Assembly (NCBI RefSeq): GCF_003732275.1
Contig: NZ_MOBM01000012.1
Coordinates: 62,001-126,000, forward strand
Reading direction: 5' to 3'
DNA: 64,000 nt
From: Pseudomonas frederiksbergensis
Lineage (GTDB): Bacteria; Pseudomonadota; Gammaproteobacteria; Pseudomonadales; Pseudomonadaceae
Position 1 is the stretch's first letter, and the number at the start of each line of letters is the position of its first letter. The notes beneath the pieces are model-generated. The model had not been told where the DNA came from, did not search any database, and saw nothing but the letters and a program-made list of their open reading frames with translations. The position numbers and the translations under genes were made by a program. This document shows positions 54,890 through 64,000 of this stretch, piece by piece.

Positions 54890-55495
54890 TCAAAGCAGCG
54901 GTTTCAGTGTCGGCCAGACATTTTCCAGCAACTTGTCCTGAGCCGCCGCAGCCGGGTGCAGGCCATCGCCTTGCATCAGGTCCGGATGACCGCCCACACC
55001 GTCGAGAAAAAACGGCACCAGCGGGATCTTTTTCTCGTTGGCTACCTTGGTGAAAGCCTCGGCAAATGCCTGGGTGTAACGCGCACCGTAGTTAGGTGGC
55101 AGTTGCATGCCCAGTAGCAATACCTTGGCACCACTGGCGCGGGAGCTGTCGATCATCGACGCAAGATTTTGTTGCAATTGTGTTGGCAGCATTCCGCGCA
55201 ACCCATCGTTGCCCCCCAACTCGAGGATAACCAGCGCAGGCTTATGCTCTGCAAGCAGCGCCGGCAGGCGCGCCCGGCCTCCGGCACTGGTGTCGCCGCT
55301 GATGGATGCATTGATCACTTTATCGTCGAAACCTTCGCGCTTGAGCCGTTGCTCGAGCAATGACACCCACCCCAAGCGGGTATCCAGGCCGAAACCGGCG
55401 CTGATACTATCGCCAACGATCAGGACTGTACCCGCCGCTGCGTTCTGGGCCATGCACATCAAGGCCAGGCCAGCACTCAAAAACCACACTCGCAT
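54890..55495 (-). CDS. tesA: arylesterase/lysophospholipase TesA (SGNH hydrolase)
   Basis: 201 residues. A signal peptide (about 1-21) directs it to the periplasm. SGNH blocks are clear: GDSISAGFG (Ser), LELGGNDGLRG (Asn) and DGLHPAAAAQ (Asp-x-x-His). TesA hydrolyses thioesters, arylesters and lysophospholipids. ATG 55495 has GGAG six bases upstream. It is divergent from the ABC transporter pair, the same gene order as E. coli tesA-ybbA-ybbP. Confidence 0.95.
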   Translation of the reverse strand: MRVWFLSAGLALMCMAQNAAAGTVLIVGDSISAGFGLDTRLGWVSLLEQRLKREGFDDKVINASISGDTSAGGRARLPALLAEHKPALVILELGGNDGLRGMLPTQLQQNLASMIDSSRASGAKVLLLGMQLPPNYGARYTQAFAEAFTKVANEKKIPLVPFFLDGVGGHPDLMQGDGLHPAAAAQDKLLENVWPTLKPLL

Positions 55496-55505
55496 CGGAT
55501 TCTCC

Positions 55506-56189
55506 ATGGGCGCAAGCATTCTCACCGCGAAGAACCTCAGCAAAGTGGTTCCGAGCGCGGAAGGTGAACTGACTATCCTGCACGAACTCAGCCTGGAACT
55601 GAACAAGGGCGACAGCCTGGCCATCGTCGGCGCTTCCGGTTCCGGCAAGTCCACCCTCCTCGGCCTGCTCGCCGGCCTCGACCTGCCGAGCAGCGGCGAA
55701 GTCACCCTCGCCGGGCAAGGCCTGAGCAATCTCGATGAAGACCAGCGAGCGCGTATCCGCGCCGAGCACGTGGGGTTTGTCTTTCAATCATTCCAGTTGC
55801 TCGACAGTCTCAACGCTTTGGAAAACGTCATGCTGCCGCTGGAACTCGATGGCCGCAAAGACGCCCGCGAGCGGGCTACCGAACTGTTGCAACGGGTCGG
55901 TCTGGGCCAACGCCTGACCCACTCACCGCGCCAGCTTTCCGGTGGCGAGCAACAACGCGTAGCGATTGCCCGGGCGTTTGCCGCCGAGCCCGATGTGCTG
56001 TTCGCCGATGAACCCACCGGCAACCTCGACAGCCACACCGGCGAGCGCATCAGCGATCTGCTGTTCGAACTCAACCAGGAAAGCGGCACGACCCTGGTGC
56101 TGGTGACCCACGACGAACGCCTGGCACATCGCTGCCGGCGCCTGATCCGCCTTGAAGCCGGCCTGCTGGTCGCCCCTCTGGAGCCTTGA
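55506..56189 (+). CDS. ABC transporter ATPase, YbbA/LolD-like
   Basis: 227 residues. Walker [10 protein letters not shown] near 44, Q-loop FVFQSFQLL near 92, signature [14 protein letters not shown] near 145 and Walker [11 protein letters not shown] near 165, all of MacB/LolD type. The permease gene starts at the last base of its stop (TGATG). ATG 55506 gives the usual [13 protein letters not shown] start. E. coli YbbA/YbbP are thought to export a TesA-related substrate, which is not known. Confidence 0.94.
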   Translation: MGASILTAKNLSKVVPSAEGELTILHELSLELNKGDSLAIVGASGSGKSTLLGLLAGLDLPSSGEVTLAGQGLSNLDEDQRARIRAEHVGFVFQSFQLLDSLNALENVMLPLELDGRKDARERATELLQRVGLGQRLTHSPRQLSGGEQQRVAIARAFAAEPDVLFADEPTGNLDSHTGERISDLLFELNQESGTTLVLVTHDERLAHRCRRLIRLEAGLLVAPLEP

Positions 56190-58693
56190 TGGCACGCTTG
56201 CCGCTGTTGCGCCTGTTCAGTCTCGCCATCCGCCAACTGCTGCGCGATGCCCGCGCCGGTGAGTTGCGCGTGTTGTTCTTCGCCTTGCTGGTGGCGGTGG
56301 CGGCAAGTACCGCCATCGGTTACTTCGGTGCCCGCCTGAACGGCGCCATGATGCTGCGCGCCACCGAGTTTCTCGGTGCCGACCTGGTGCTCGAAGGCAG
56401 CTCGCCGGCGCGACCCGAACAGATCAGAAGCGGCACGGAGCTGGGCCTTGAGCACGCTCAGGTGGTGGAGTTTTCCAGCGTCATCGCCACTGACAACGGC
56501 ATTCAGCTGTCCAGTATCAAAGCCGCCGATGACGTCTACCCGTTGCGCGGCGAACTGAAAAGCGCCCCAGCACCCTTCGCGCCGGAAGAACCCGGTGGCG
56601 GCCCGAAACCCGGCGAAGCCTGGGTCGAAGCGCGACTGCTGACCGCACTGGACTTGAAGATCGGCGACAGCATCGATGTCGGCATGAAAACCCTGACGCT
56701 GGCGCGAGTGCTGACCTACGAACCGGATCGCGCCGGTAATTTCTACAGCCTGACGCCACGGGTGCTGATCAACCTCGGCGACCTTGAGGCCACCGGCGTG
56801 GTGCAACCCGGCAGCCGGGTCAGTTACCGCGAACTCTGGCGCGGCAAAGCCGAGGCGCTGGAAACCTATCGTCAGCTGATCAAGCCAGGCCTGGCGGCCA
56901 ACCAACGCATACAGGATGCCCGGGACGGCAACCGACAGATCGGCGGAGCCCTGGGCAAGGCCGAACGTTATTTGAACATGGCCAGTTTGGTGGCGGTTCT
57001 GCTGTCCGGCGTGGCGGTGGCGTTGTCGGCTACACGTTTCGCCACTCGCCGATTCGATGCCAGTGCATTGCTGCGCTGCCTGGGCCTGTCCCGTCGGGAA
57101 ACCATGGTGCTGTTCAGTCTGCAACTGACCGTACTCGGACTGCTCGCCAGCATCAGCGGCGCCCTGCTCGGCTGGCTGGCGCAGCTCGGGCTGTTTGCAC
57201 TGCTGCGTGATTTACTGCCAACCGATGTTCCACCGGGAGGCCTGTTCCCGGCCATCGCCGGAATCGGCACCGGGCTGGTCGCGCTGGCCGGGTTCGCCCT
57301 GCCGCCACTGGCCGCATTGGGTCGAGTGCCGCCACTGCGCGTGTTGCGTCGCGACATGTTGCCGATTCCGTCCAGCACCTGGATTGTTTATGGCGCGGCA
57401 TTGGGCGCCCTCGGCCTGATCATGTGGCGCTTGAGCCTGGACCTGTTACTGACCTTCGCCCTGCTCGGCGGCGGTGTGATCGCGGCACTGGTACTGGGCG
57501 GCTTGCTGTTGCTGCTATTGAAAAGCTTGCGCCGGATGCTCGCGCGCGCCTCATTGCCATGGCGCCTCGGGTTGGGCCAACTGCTGCGCCATCCACTGGC
57601 TGCGGCGGGTCAAGCCCTGGCCTTCGGTTTGATTCTGCTGTCCATGGCATTGATCGCTTTGCTGCGTGGCGAATTGCTCGACACCTGGCAAAACCAGTTG
57701 CCGAAAAATGCCCCGAATTATTTCGCCCTGAACATTCTGCCGGCGGACAAACAGGCCTTTACCGATCGACTGATGGAGTTGTCGGCACAATCGGCGCCGC
57801 TATACCCGGTGGTACCGGGACGGTTGATCAGCATTAATGGCGAACCAGTGCAGGACATCGTCAGCAAGGATTCGGCCGGCGATCGAGCCATTCAACGCGA
57901 CCTGAGCCTGACCTGGGCGGCAGACCTGCCGGCGGGCAACAAACTCACCGCCGGCAATTGGTGGGACCAGCAACCTGCGGATGAAATACCCGGCGTGTCG
58001 GTGGAAGGTAAAGTCGCCGAAAGCCTCAAACTCAAGCTCGGCGATCACATGGTGTTTACCGTCGGCGGGGTCAATCGGGAGGCGAAAGTCACCAGCCTGC
58101 GAGAGATCAACTGGGATAACTTCCAGCCGAACTTTTTCATGATCTTTCAGCCCGGCACCCTGAAGGACTTGCCGGCGACCTACCTGACCAGTTTCTATCT
58201 GGCGGCCGGTCACGATCAGCAGATCGTCGACCTGTCCCGCAGCTTTCCGGCAGTGACCATTCTGCAAGTCGAAGCCTTGCTGGCGCAGCTGCGCAGCATC
58301 CTCGCTCAAGTCACCCTGGCGGTGGAATACGTGCTGTTGTTTGTGCTGGCGGCGGGGATGGCGGTGTTGTTCTCCGGGTTGCAGGCAACGCTGGATGAAC
58401 GCATTCGCCAAGGTGCATTGCTGCGAGCGCTGGGTGCCGAACGACAGTTGCTGGTCAGGGCCCGGCGGATCGAGTTCGGCCTGCTCGGCGCGGTCAGCGG
58501 GTTGTTGGCGGCACTGGGTTCGGAACTGGTGAGCCTGGTGCTCTACCGCTACGCCTTCGACCTGCCCTGGCACCCGCATCCGTGGCTGTTGGTGTTGCCG
58601 CTGATCGGCGCCGTACTGATCGGCGGTGCCGGTGTGTTCGGCACGCGCCGCGCCTTGAACGCCAGCCCCCTGACAGTCTTGCGCGAGGGTTGA
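56189..58693 (+). CDS. ABC transporter permease, YbbP-like (two FtsX domains)
   Basis: 834 residues. An N-terminal membrane helix (30-50) and a periplasmic region (60-250) lead to a first FtsX domain (260-400), a middle block of helices (400-500), a second periplasmic region (510-690) and a second FtsX domain (700-834), about ten membrane segments in total. The YbbP layout matches. ATG 56189 follows the TGATG overlap with the ATPase gene; a TTG one codon earlier is the alternative. greB lies 48 bases on. Confidence 0.93.
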   Translation: MARLPLLRLFSLAIRQLLRDARAGELRVLFFALLVAVAASTAIGYFGARLNGAMMLRATEFLGADLVLEGSSPARPEQIRSGTELGLEHAQVVEFSSVIATDNGIQLSSIKAADDVYPLRGELKSAPAPFAPEEPGGGPKPGEAWVEARLLTALDLKIGDSIDVGMKTLTLARVLTYEPDRAGNFYSLTPRVLINLGDLEATGVVQPGSRVSYRELWRGKAEALETYRQLIKPGLAANQRIQDARDGNRQIGGALGKAERYLNMASLVAVLLSGVAVALSATRFATRRFDASALLRCLGLSRRETMVLFSLQLTVLGLLASISGALLGWLAQLGLFALLRDLLPTDVPPGGLFPAIAGIGTGLVALAGFALPPLAALGRVPPLRVLRRDMLPIPSSTWIVYGAALGALGLIMWRLSLDLLLTFALLGGGVIAALVLGGLLLLLLKSLRRMLARASLPWRLGLGQLLRHPLAAAGQALAFGLILLSMALIALLRGELLDTWQNQLPKNAPNYFALNILPADKQAFTDRLMELSAQSAPLYPVVPGRLISINGEPVQDIVSKDSAGDRAIQRDLSLTWAADLPAGNKLTAGNWWDQQPADEIPGVSVEGKVAESLKLKLGDHMVFTVGGVNREAKVTSLREINWDNFQPNFFMIFQPGTLKDLPATYLTSFYLAAGHDQQIVDLSRSFPAVTILQVEALLAQLRSILAQVTLAVEYVLLFVLAAGMAVLFSGLQATLDERIRQGALLRALGAERQLLVRARRIEFGLLGAVSGLLAALGSELVSLVLYRYAFDLPWHPHPWLLVLPLIGAVLIGGAGVFGTRRALNASPLTVLREG

Positions 58694-58740
58694 TAAACTC
58701 AAGCGCTCTGATCTCACGTATACAACCACAAGAAGTCGCC

Positions 58741-59238
58741 ATGAGCCGTTATCGCCCTCCCCGCACCGCTGGCACCGCGCTGATCACCCCCGAAGGTGAA
58801 GCGCGGATGCGGGCCGAGTTTCATGAACTCTGGCATGTGCGCCGACCGCAAGTGACGCAATCGGTCAGCGAGGCGGCGGCACAGGGCGATCGGTCGGAAA
58901 ACGCCGAGTACACCTACGGCAAAAAGATGCTGCGCGAGATCGACAGTCGCGTGCGCTTTCTCACCAAACGCCTGGAAGCGCTCAAGGTGGTCAGTGAGAA
59001 ACCCAGCGATCCGAACAAGGTCTACTTTGGTGCTTGGGTCACAATTGAAGATGAACACGGCAAGGAGTCGCGCTATCGCATCGTCGGGCCGGATGAGCTG
59101 GATTTGAAACAAGGCCTGATCAGCATCGACTCACCGTTGGCGCGCGCCCTGATCGGCAAGGCGCTGGACGCCGAAGTTCGGGTCCAGACACCGACCGGTG
59201 AACAATGCGTGTATATCGTGGCGATCGACTATTTTTGA
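58741..59238 (+). CDS. greB: transcription elongation factor GreB
   Basis: 165 residues, the length of GreB. N-terminal MSRYRPPRTAGTALITPEGE is the family start. The coiled-coil N-domain (20-85) contains the acidic tip region GDRSENAEYTYGK, which includes the Asp and Glu needed for RNA cleavage in backtracked polymerase. The C-terminal domain has the signature SIDSPLARALIGKALDAEV. GreB rescues arrested RNA polymerase. It follows the permease gene in the same direction. Confidence 0.96.
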   Translation: MSRYRPPRTAGTALITPEGEARMRAEFHELWHVRRPQVTQSVSEAAAQGDRSENAEYTYGKKMLREIDSRVRFLTKRLEALKVVSEKPSDPNKVYFGAWVTIEDEHGKESRYRIVGPDELDLKQGLISIDSPLARALIGKALDAEVRVQTPTGEQCVYIVAIDYF

Positions 59239-59256
59239 GCCGCAGCGCCATGAATC

Positions 59257-59565
59257 TCAGCGACGGGTAATCAACCCCTGACGAGCCACGCGAGTCAGCT
59301 GCCTGATCACTTCAGGCGCATCCTCGGCGTTGGGCGCCAGAATTACCGCCAGATCGAAACTGTCGTTGGCAAACCGTGCCAGTGACTCGCCGTCGTCGAC
59401 AAACTGAATCAGGAAGGCAGCAGGCCCACCGGTACGACGTGGCCAGCCATCGAGGTAACGCAAAAGCGTCGGCTGATGTTTACCGCCAAGCAGGATTTTT
59501 GGATTGCGCTGGGTGAGGTGTGCCGTGATCGGCGCGGGGCGTACAACGGGGCTTAATGCATTCAT
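59257..59565 (-). CDS. conserved hypothetical protein, 102 aa
   Basis: No family recognised. It is Arg- and Pro-rich at the start and mainly beta/alpha later (ILLGGKHQPTLLRYL, then FDLAVILAPNAEDAPEVIRQ). ATG 59565 was chosen. It is convergent with greB and downstream of the DoxX gene, but a terminator in between makes it a separate unit. Confidence 0.6.
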   Translation of the reverse strand: MNALSPVVRPAPITAHLTQRNPKILLGGKHQPTLLRYLDGWPRRTGGPAAFLIQFVDDGESLARFANDSFDLAVILAPNAEDAPEVIRQLTRVARQGLITRR

Positions 59566-59768
59566 TGTGTCGTGTCTCTGCCTCAAAAGTCTGCATGGCA
59601 GGTGAGAGGCAACACCGAACCAGCGCTTTAGCGGTATTTCGAAGCCTGTTTCAAGCTTCTATCGGCAACTGAATGAGTCACCTGGCGCCCCGCAAGTAGC
59701 TGTTTAAATCGGCGCATGGGCAGCATCCTAGAGAAGCTGACCGGACAGTGTCAAGAATCACCAGCAAC

Positions 59769-59799
59769 AAAAAAGGCCTGCACGGTGCAGGCCTTTTTT
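59769..59799 (-). terminator. doxX terminator (bidirectional)
   Basis: AAAGGCCTGCA paired with TGCAGGCCTTT around CGG, with flanking A and T runs. It is 16 bases beyond the DoxX stop. Confidence 0.88.
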
Positions 59800-59814
59800 G
59801 TTGAACCAGAGCGG

Positions 59815-60249
59815 TCAGTTGGTGATGGCGCGGTCGACCGACAGCTTGCCTGCACCTTCGATCAGCACCGCGAGGCTGCCACCGAGCAAAGCCAGGGCGA
59901 ATTCATAACCGTTGTTAGCCATGAACAGACCGTTGCTGATATGCACCGTGAAGATAGCCACCAGCGAAAGGAAGGTCAGCCCCAGCGCTGCCGGGCGTGC
60001 CAGCAGGCCGATGATCAGTGCCAGACCGCCGAAGAACTCGGTACCACCCGCCAGGATCGCCATCAGGTGACCAGGTGCCAGCCCGATGCTTTCCATGTAC
60101 TGCGCGGTGCCGGCAATGCCGTAGCCGCCGAATGCACCGAAGAGTTTCTGTGAGCCATGGGCCGCGAAGATGATGCCGACGAAAATACGCAGAATCGTCA
60201 GACCGTAGCCCGCGCGGGTGAACAGTACCTTGTTGATCAGAGTGCTCAT
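59815..60249 (-). CDS. DoxX-family membrane protein
   Basis: 144 residues with four transmembrane segments (about 15-35, 55-75, 80-100 and 110-132). The DoxX pattern is shown by LTILRIFVGIIFAAHGSQKLF and GGTEFFGGLALIIGLLARPA. Family members include oxidoreductase-associated and oxidative-stress proteins; no specific role here. The mltF-like gene upstream points the same way. Confidence 0.92.
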   Translation of the reverse strand: MSTLINKVLFTRAGYGLTILRIFVGIIFAAHGSQKLFGAFGGYGIAGTAQYMESIGLAPGHLMAILAGGTEFFGGLALIIGLLARPAALGLTFLSLVAIFTVHISNGLFMANNGYEFALALLGGSLAVLIEGAGKLSVDRAITN

Positions 60250-60352
60250 GCTGTGTCATCCATTGTGAGTGTGTGTTGGTTGGCCGCTATATTAATCAGT
60301 AAAACTCATGTTAAAAGCGCAAAAAACGCACCATAACTATCAGTTTAGTCGA

Positions 60353-61774
60353 TCATTTCCGTGAGGCCACTTTTTGCCCCTGGGGCTCCAACGACTCCCG
60401 CTCCCGATCGAACGCCAAGTAATACTTGTTCACGCTATTAACATAGCTGACAGCCCCCATTCCCACCTGCTCCATGGCGATGCGCTCGACCTGGAAAAAC
60501 CACTGATTAGGATTCAAGCCACGTCGTCGGGCTTCGGCGCGCATCCCTTGAACCCGCTCCGGTCCCATGTTGTAGGCCGCCAGCACGAATGCCATGCGCT
60601 CGCGCTCATTGAGTTTGGGGCTGGCAAAAAACTTGCGGCGGATCATCGCCAGGTACTTGGCCCCGGCCTGCACATTGGCGTCGAGGTTCTGAATATTACT
60701 GACACCAACCCGTTGCGCCGCGGACGGGGTGATTTGCATCAGGCCGGTGGGGCCGCTACCGCTTCTGGCGTTGGGTTGCAGCGCCGACTCCTTGAAGGCC
60801 AGCGCCGCCAGATTCAGCCAGTCCATGCCTTGGGCTTCAGCGTGTTTTTGCAGCACCGGTCGAAGTTTTTCCAGACGCTGCCGATCCGCCTTGGCCAAGG
60901 GATAATGCACTTGATACAAACGTCGATAGATCCGCAAGAACGCCGCATCCTGGTCCGATGGCTTCTTGTAGGTGGTCAGGAAGCGATCGATGCTCGAACG
61001 CAGCATCGAGGCGTCGCGGCGCACGAACCAGTATTCTTCGCCTGGTTCGCTGATAAGAACCTGACGATCAAAGCGCAATTTAGGCAGAATCTTGCCCCAG
61101 CGTTCGGCAATCGGTTGCTCGACAATCGTCAGATGAAAGATCCCGCCCTGGACCATTTCCAGCACGTCCTCGACCGCCAGGCTTGGATCGACCCACTCGA
61201 TCTTTACCGCAGGCAATTTGTGCAGCGCGAGTTTCTGATTGATCTGACTGACCGCATCCCCCGCGGCACTGCCGGTGGGCAATGCCAGGGTTTTACCTGA
61301 GAGTTGTTCGAGACGGGTGTAACGTCGTTCGCCTTTGATCCCCACCAGCAGCAACGGCACATTGCTGGCAATCGGTTGACTGGTGCTGACCGCGAGGCCC
61401 GATTGCGGATCAAGCAATTCCCCCGGCGCGACCAGATCACCCTCCCCGCGCTGCAACGCGCCGAGCAGTTGATCCTTGGCTTTGGGAATGATCTTGAGGG
61501 TGATTTCCTGGCCATCGCGGGCATGGCCATTGAGGTATTGTTCGAAAGCCCGCAGGCGGTGGTATTCGACACCGATGGCCTGGCCCTGGACTTCACCAGA
61601 GCTGTTGCGGCTCTGGTTGACCAACACCCGCAACACGCGACTGCTGCGAATCTCCGCCAGATCGCGGACCTTGGCCGCGGGCACGGCTTGCAACGGCCCG
61701 GCCAGACGCGCAACCGCCGGCATTGGCAGCAGCAACGAACAACACAGCAGTAACAAAACCGAGGGACGAATCAT
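60353..61774 (-). CDS. MltF-like membrane-bound lytic transglycosylase
   Basis: 473 residues. An N-terminal signal (1-25) is followed by a periplasmic SBP_bac_3-like domain (50-280) and a transglycosylase SLT domain (315-450). Catalytic Glu lies in ALAFKESALQPNARS near 348, followed by SGSGPTGLMQITPSAAQ. This two-domain layout is that of MltF, which cleaves peptidoglycan. ATG 61774 with GGAGAGTGG upstream is preferred to an ATG at 61921. It is divergent from tatD and 104 bases upstream of DoxX. Confidence 0.93.
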   Translation of the reverse strand: MIRPSVLLLLCCSLLLPMPAVARLAGPLQAVPAAKVRDLAEIRSSRVLRVLVNQSRNSSGEVQGQAIGVEYHRLRAFEQYLNGHARDGQEITLKIIPKAKDQLLGALQRGEGDLVAPGELLDPQSGLAVSTSQPIASNVPLLLVGIKGERRYTRLEQLSGKTLALPTGSAAGDAVSQINQKLALHKLPAVKIEWVDPSLAVEDVLEMVQGGIFHLTIVEQPIAERWGKILPKLRFDRQVLISEPGEEYWFVRRDASMLRSSIDRFLTTYKKPSDQDAAFLRIYRRLYQVHYPLAKADRQRLEKLRPVLQKHAEAQGMDWLNLAALAFKESALQPNARSGSGPTGLMQITPSAAQRVGVSNIQNLDANVQAGAKYLAMIRRKFFASPKLNERERMAFVLAAYNMGPERVQGMRAEARRRGLNPNQWFFQVERIAMEQVGMGAVSYVNSVNKYYLAFDRERESLEPQGQKVASRK

Positions 61775-62010
61775 CCACTCTCCGGAAAGAATACTGGCCG
61801 ACCTCATGGGTGATTTCATGATGTCGAGCGACAGAAACAGAGCGCTTGAAGCGCTGATAAAGTGCGAGAGAGTGGCACAGTGATAGCAAATCCACCAATC
61901 CGACCTGTCTCGCGGCCTCAACAGACAGCTTTAACTGGTTGTAGTTCTTGGTTTTTCTTATAAATCTACAGCTCTGATATGCTTTCCGGCCTTTGGTCCG
62001 AGGTAGCACC

Positions 62011-62820
62011 ATGCAACTCATCGATATCGGCGTCAACCTGACCAACCCCAGTTTCGCCGACAAACACCAGGCTGTACTCGACCGTGCCTATGCTGCCGGA
62101 GTCTGCCAATTGGTGCTCACCGGGACCAGCGTCGAGGGCAGCGAACAGGCCCTGGAGTTGCGCCAGCAGCTGGACGAAAGCGCTCAACGGCTGTTCGCCA
62201 CGGCCGGTATTCACCCACACTCGGCCAGCGACTGGAACGCCGACAGTGATCAGCGTCTGCGCAGTTTGCTCAAGGAGCCAAACGTGGTGGCAGTGGGTGA
62301 ATGCGGCCTCGATTTCAACCGTGACTTCTCGCCCCGCCCGCAACAGGAAAAAGTCCTCGAAGAACATCTGGCGATGGCGGTCGAGCTGCAATTGCCGGTG
62401 TTCCTGCATGAGCGCGATGCCAGCCAACGATTGCTGGAGATCCTGCGTGACTACCGCGACCAGTTGCCGGCCGCGGTGGTGCACTGCTTCACCGGTGAAA
62501 AAAAGGCGCTGTTCAGCTACCTCGACCTGGATTTGCACATCGGCATCACCGGCTGGATCTGCGATGAGCGTCGGGGCACGCACCTGCATCCGCTGGTCAA
62601 AGAGATTAAACGCGGGCGCTTGATGCTCGAGAGCGACGCGCCGTATCTGCTGCCCCGCAGTCTGCGCCCCAAGCCGAAGAACGGTCGCAACGAGCCGGCG
62701 TATCTGACTGAAGTGTTGCGTGAGGTGGCGTTGCATCGTGGGGAAAGCCAGGAAGACCTGGCAAACCACACCACAGCATGCGCACGGGCATTCTACGGGT
62801 TGCCTTCGATTCCCCAATAA
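62011..62820 (+). CDS. tatD: TatD-type DNase
   Basis: 269 residues of the metal-dependent TatD hydrolase family. [11 protein letters not shown] at the start carries the first metal-binding position; [11 protein letters not shown] near 97, HERDAS near 136 and HCFTGEK near 158 supply others. TatD has 3'-5' exonuclease activity on damaged DNA. ATG 62011 is preferred to 61993. Its promoter should lie between the divergent mltF-like gene (61774) and its start. Confidence 0.94.
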   Translation: MQLIDIGVNLTNPSFADKHQAVLDRAYAAGVCQLVLTGTSVEGSEQALELRQQLDESAQRLFATAGIHPHSASDWNADSDQRLRSLLKEPNVVAVGECGLDFNRDFSPRPQQEKVLEEHLAMAVELQLPVFLHERDASQRLLEILRDYRDQLPAAVVHCFTGEKKALFSYLDLDLHIGITGWICDERRGTHLHPLVKEIKRGRLMLESDAPYLLPRSLRPKPKNGRNEPAYLTEVLREVALHRGESQEDLANHTTACARAFYGLPSIPQ

Positions 62821-62830
62821 CCACAAACCC

Positions 62831-62921
62831 CCTGTGGGAGCGGGCTTGCTCGCGAAAGCGGCCTGTCAGTCACATTGATGTTGGATGTGCCGCCGTCTTC
62901 GCGAGCAAGCCCGCTCCCACA
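62831..62921. repeat. REP doublet (GTGGGAGCGGGC class)
   Basis: CCTGTGGGAGCGGGCTTGCT and its inverted copy, about 47 bases apart, between tatD and the chemotaxis receptor gene. Confidence 0.9.
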
Positions 62922-63026
62922 TTGGGACTGCGGAGGATGTTGACCCATATCAAGAGTCGAAGCCCTGAATAGCGGCACAATGCTGGCACCTTGCCAAAAC
63001 TGTTTCCGCTATCAGAGAAGACCTCC

Positions 63027-64000
63027 ATGGGTGCCTGGCTTAGCAACATCTCGCTGAAATACAAATTCTGGGCAGTCAACGCCGTCGCCTTCGTCACCAC
63101 CCTGTTGCTGGTGCTATACGCCGTGCAGCTCGAACAACAGGCCCGCAGCCATGCCGCCCAGGCGTCAACCCAAGCCCTGGCGCGGTTGCTCAATGCCTGG
63201 CCTGCCGGGCAGCCGCTGCCCAAGGCCGATAACCTGCTGACCTTCAATCGCGGGCAGGCGCCGTTGCTGAACGGGCAACCGCTGCTGGAGCTGACCGATA
63301 CCAACGGTTGGACCGAAATCAACACCATGCCGCTGTTCGGTGAAAACCCGTTGATGGGCGCCGAGGTATTCACTCGCCCTGACGGTCAACAAGCCGCGGT
63401 AATTGCCTATGGCCCGAGCCTGAGCCAAGTGTTCGGCGAACGCTTCACCCACTACGCGGTAGCGGTGTTCATCCTGATGCTGGCTATGCTCGGTGCGTCG
63501 CAACTGTTGATCCGCTTTCTGCTCAGCCAGCTCAACACCTTGAAAGACGTGATGCTCCACGTCGAGAAAACCGGTGACCTGTCGGCCCGTGTGCCGCTGG
63601 CTTGCAAGGATGAAGTCGGGCAGATGGCCAACGCCTTCAACGCCATGCAGGCCGGTTACCAGCGGGTGGTCAACACCGTCGCCAGCACTGCCCGGCAATT
63701 GGATGTCGGCGCCGCGCGGCTGGCTTCGAGCATGAACGAGGTGCGTCACGGCATGCTCGGTCAACAAAGCGAAACCGATCAGGCCGCTACGGCGATCAAC
63801 GAAATGACCGCCACCGTCCATCACATCGCCCAACACGCCGGCGCCACCCGCGACCTCTCGCAAACCGCCGATACCCTGGCGGGCAGCGGCCAGGAAGTGG
63901 TCACTCGGGTGCAGAAATCGATTGGCGGGTTGTCCACCGGCGTACAGCAAACGGCCGAGATGATTCAGCGTCTGGCCGAGGACAGCCAAAAGATCAACGG
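63027..64000 (+). CDS. methyl-accepting chemotaxis protein, 3' end missing
   Basis: At least 324 residues, cut by the window end. Membrane segment near 15-35 (FWAVNAVAFVTTLLLVLY), a small periplasmic domain (40-140), a second segment near 143-165, HAMP (SQLNTLKDVMLHVEKTGDLS, near 170-220) and the start of the signalling coiled coil. Methylation-type Gln/Glu pairs appear near residue 252 (SETDQAATAINEMTATVHH). The frame runs to the last base without a stop. It is the first gene after the REP doublet. ATG 63027 has only a weak ribosome site. The ligand is unknown. Confidence 0.9.
   Translation, partial: MGAWLSNISLKYKFWAVNAVAFVTTLLLVLYAVQLEQQARSHAAQASTQALARLLNAWPAGQPLPKADNLLTFNRGQAPLLNGQPLLELTDTNGWTEINTMPLFGENPLMGAEVFTRPDGQQAAVIAYGPSLSQVFGERFTHYAVAVFILMLAMLGASQLLIRFLLSQLNTLKDVMLHVEKTGDLSARVPLACKDEVGQMANAFNAMQAGYQRVVNTVASTARQLDVGAARLASSMNEVRHGMLGQQSETDQAATAINEMTATVHHIAQHAGATRDLSQTADTLAGSGQEVVTRVQKSIGGLSTGVQQTAEMIQRLAEDSQKIN

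Overview
The window looks like chromosome from a Pseudomonas of the fluorescens group. The evidence is high G+C with strong G/C bias at third codon positions, a near-complete set of genes recognisable as Pseudomonas core genes (oprI, earP with a rhamnosylation-type EF-P, ospR, sagS and a rocA2/rocS2-type pair), and many copies of the inverted 'GTGGGAGCGAGC...' REP doublets common in this group. About 65 protein genes fill the window. There is no insertion sequence, prophage, CRISPR array, rRNA or tRNA that I can see. The window cuts a gene at each end: an unidentified 3' end (1-69) and a chemotaxis receptor (from 63027).

Layout. 0-9 kb: lipid kinase, small membrane protein, molybdenum-cofactor genes moeA-moaB and mobA, small lipoprotein, RluA-type pseudouridine synthase, glutaredoxin-like protein, Kef-type antiporter and an ammonium transporter without glnK. 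9.6-10.7 kb: three-gene YqjD/YqjE-type membrane-protein operon. 10.8-21.4 kb: signalling block with an EAL phosphodiesterase, dGTPase, an orphan RocR-like receiver, a RocA2/RocS2-type (BvgAS-like) phosphorelay and an HD-GYP protein. 21.4-28.3 kb: fRMsr and AAA ATPase, SagS-type hybrid kinase, ospR with glutathione peroxidase, msrB and alanine aminotransferase. 28.6-38 kb: htpX, tpm, a LigB-type dioxygenase, DEAD-box helicase, enoyl-CoA hydratase, spermidine-synthase-like protein, class II DAHP synthase and a YcaQ-type glycosylase. 38-43.4 kb: DUF1127 protein, two LysR regulators, TauE/SafE exporter, ohrR/ohr and an exported esterase. 43.5-52.3 kb: efp and earP, a Gre-like factor, cysB, Usp, 5'-nucleotidase, ketopantoate-reductase-like protein, thioredoxin-like and PilZ proteins, class I DAHP synthase and a GNAT protein. 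52.9-64 kb: oprI and L,D-transpeptidase, tesA with its ABC exporter, greB, DoxX, MltF-like transglycosylase, TatD and the chemotaxis receptor.

Themes. (1) Cyclic-di-GMP and two-component control: EAL, HD-GYP, PilZ, SagS-type kinase, RocA2/RocS2-type pair and a lone receiver. The lone receiver resembles the receiver half of RocR without its EAL half. (2) Thiol and peroxide defence: ospR-gpx, ohrR-ohr, msrB, fRMsr, a glutaredoxin-like and a thioredoxin-like protein. Promoter-overlapping repeats suggest how ohr and gpx are repressed. (3) Envelope: OprI faces a YkuD L,D-transpeptidase across two terminators. (4) Translation: EF-P keeps Arg32 and its rhamnosyltransferase EarP keeps Asp13, Asp17 and Glu273.

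From memory of PAO1 numbering, the left part (about 0-18.4 kb) resembles the PA3023-PA3045 neighbourhood and the part from about 21.4 kb resembles PA2824-PA2858. The HD-GYP gene would sit at the join. I found no clear single 'novel system'. The best leads are the split RocR-like arrangement with an atypical HD-GYP protein, the ordered repeat cluster over the ohr promoter, and the long oprI leader region.
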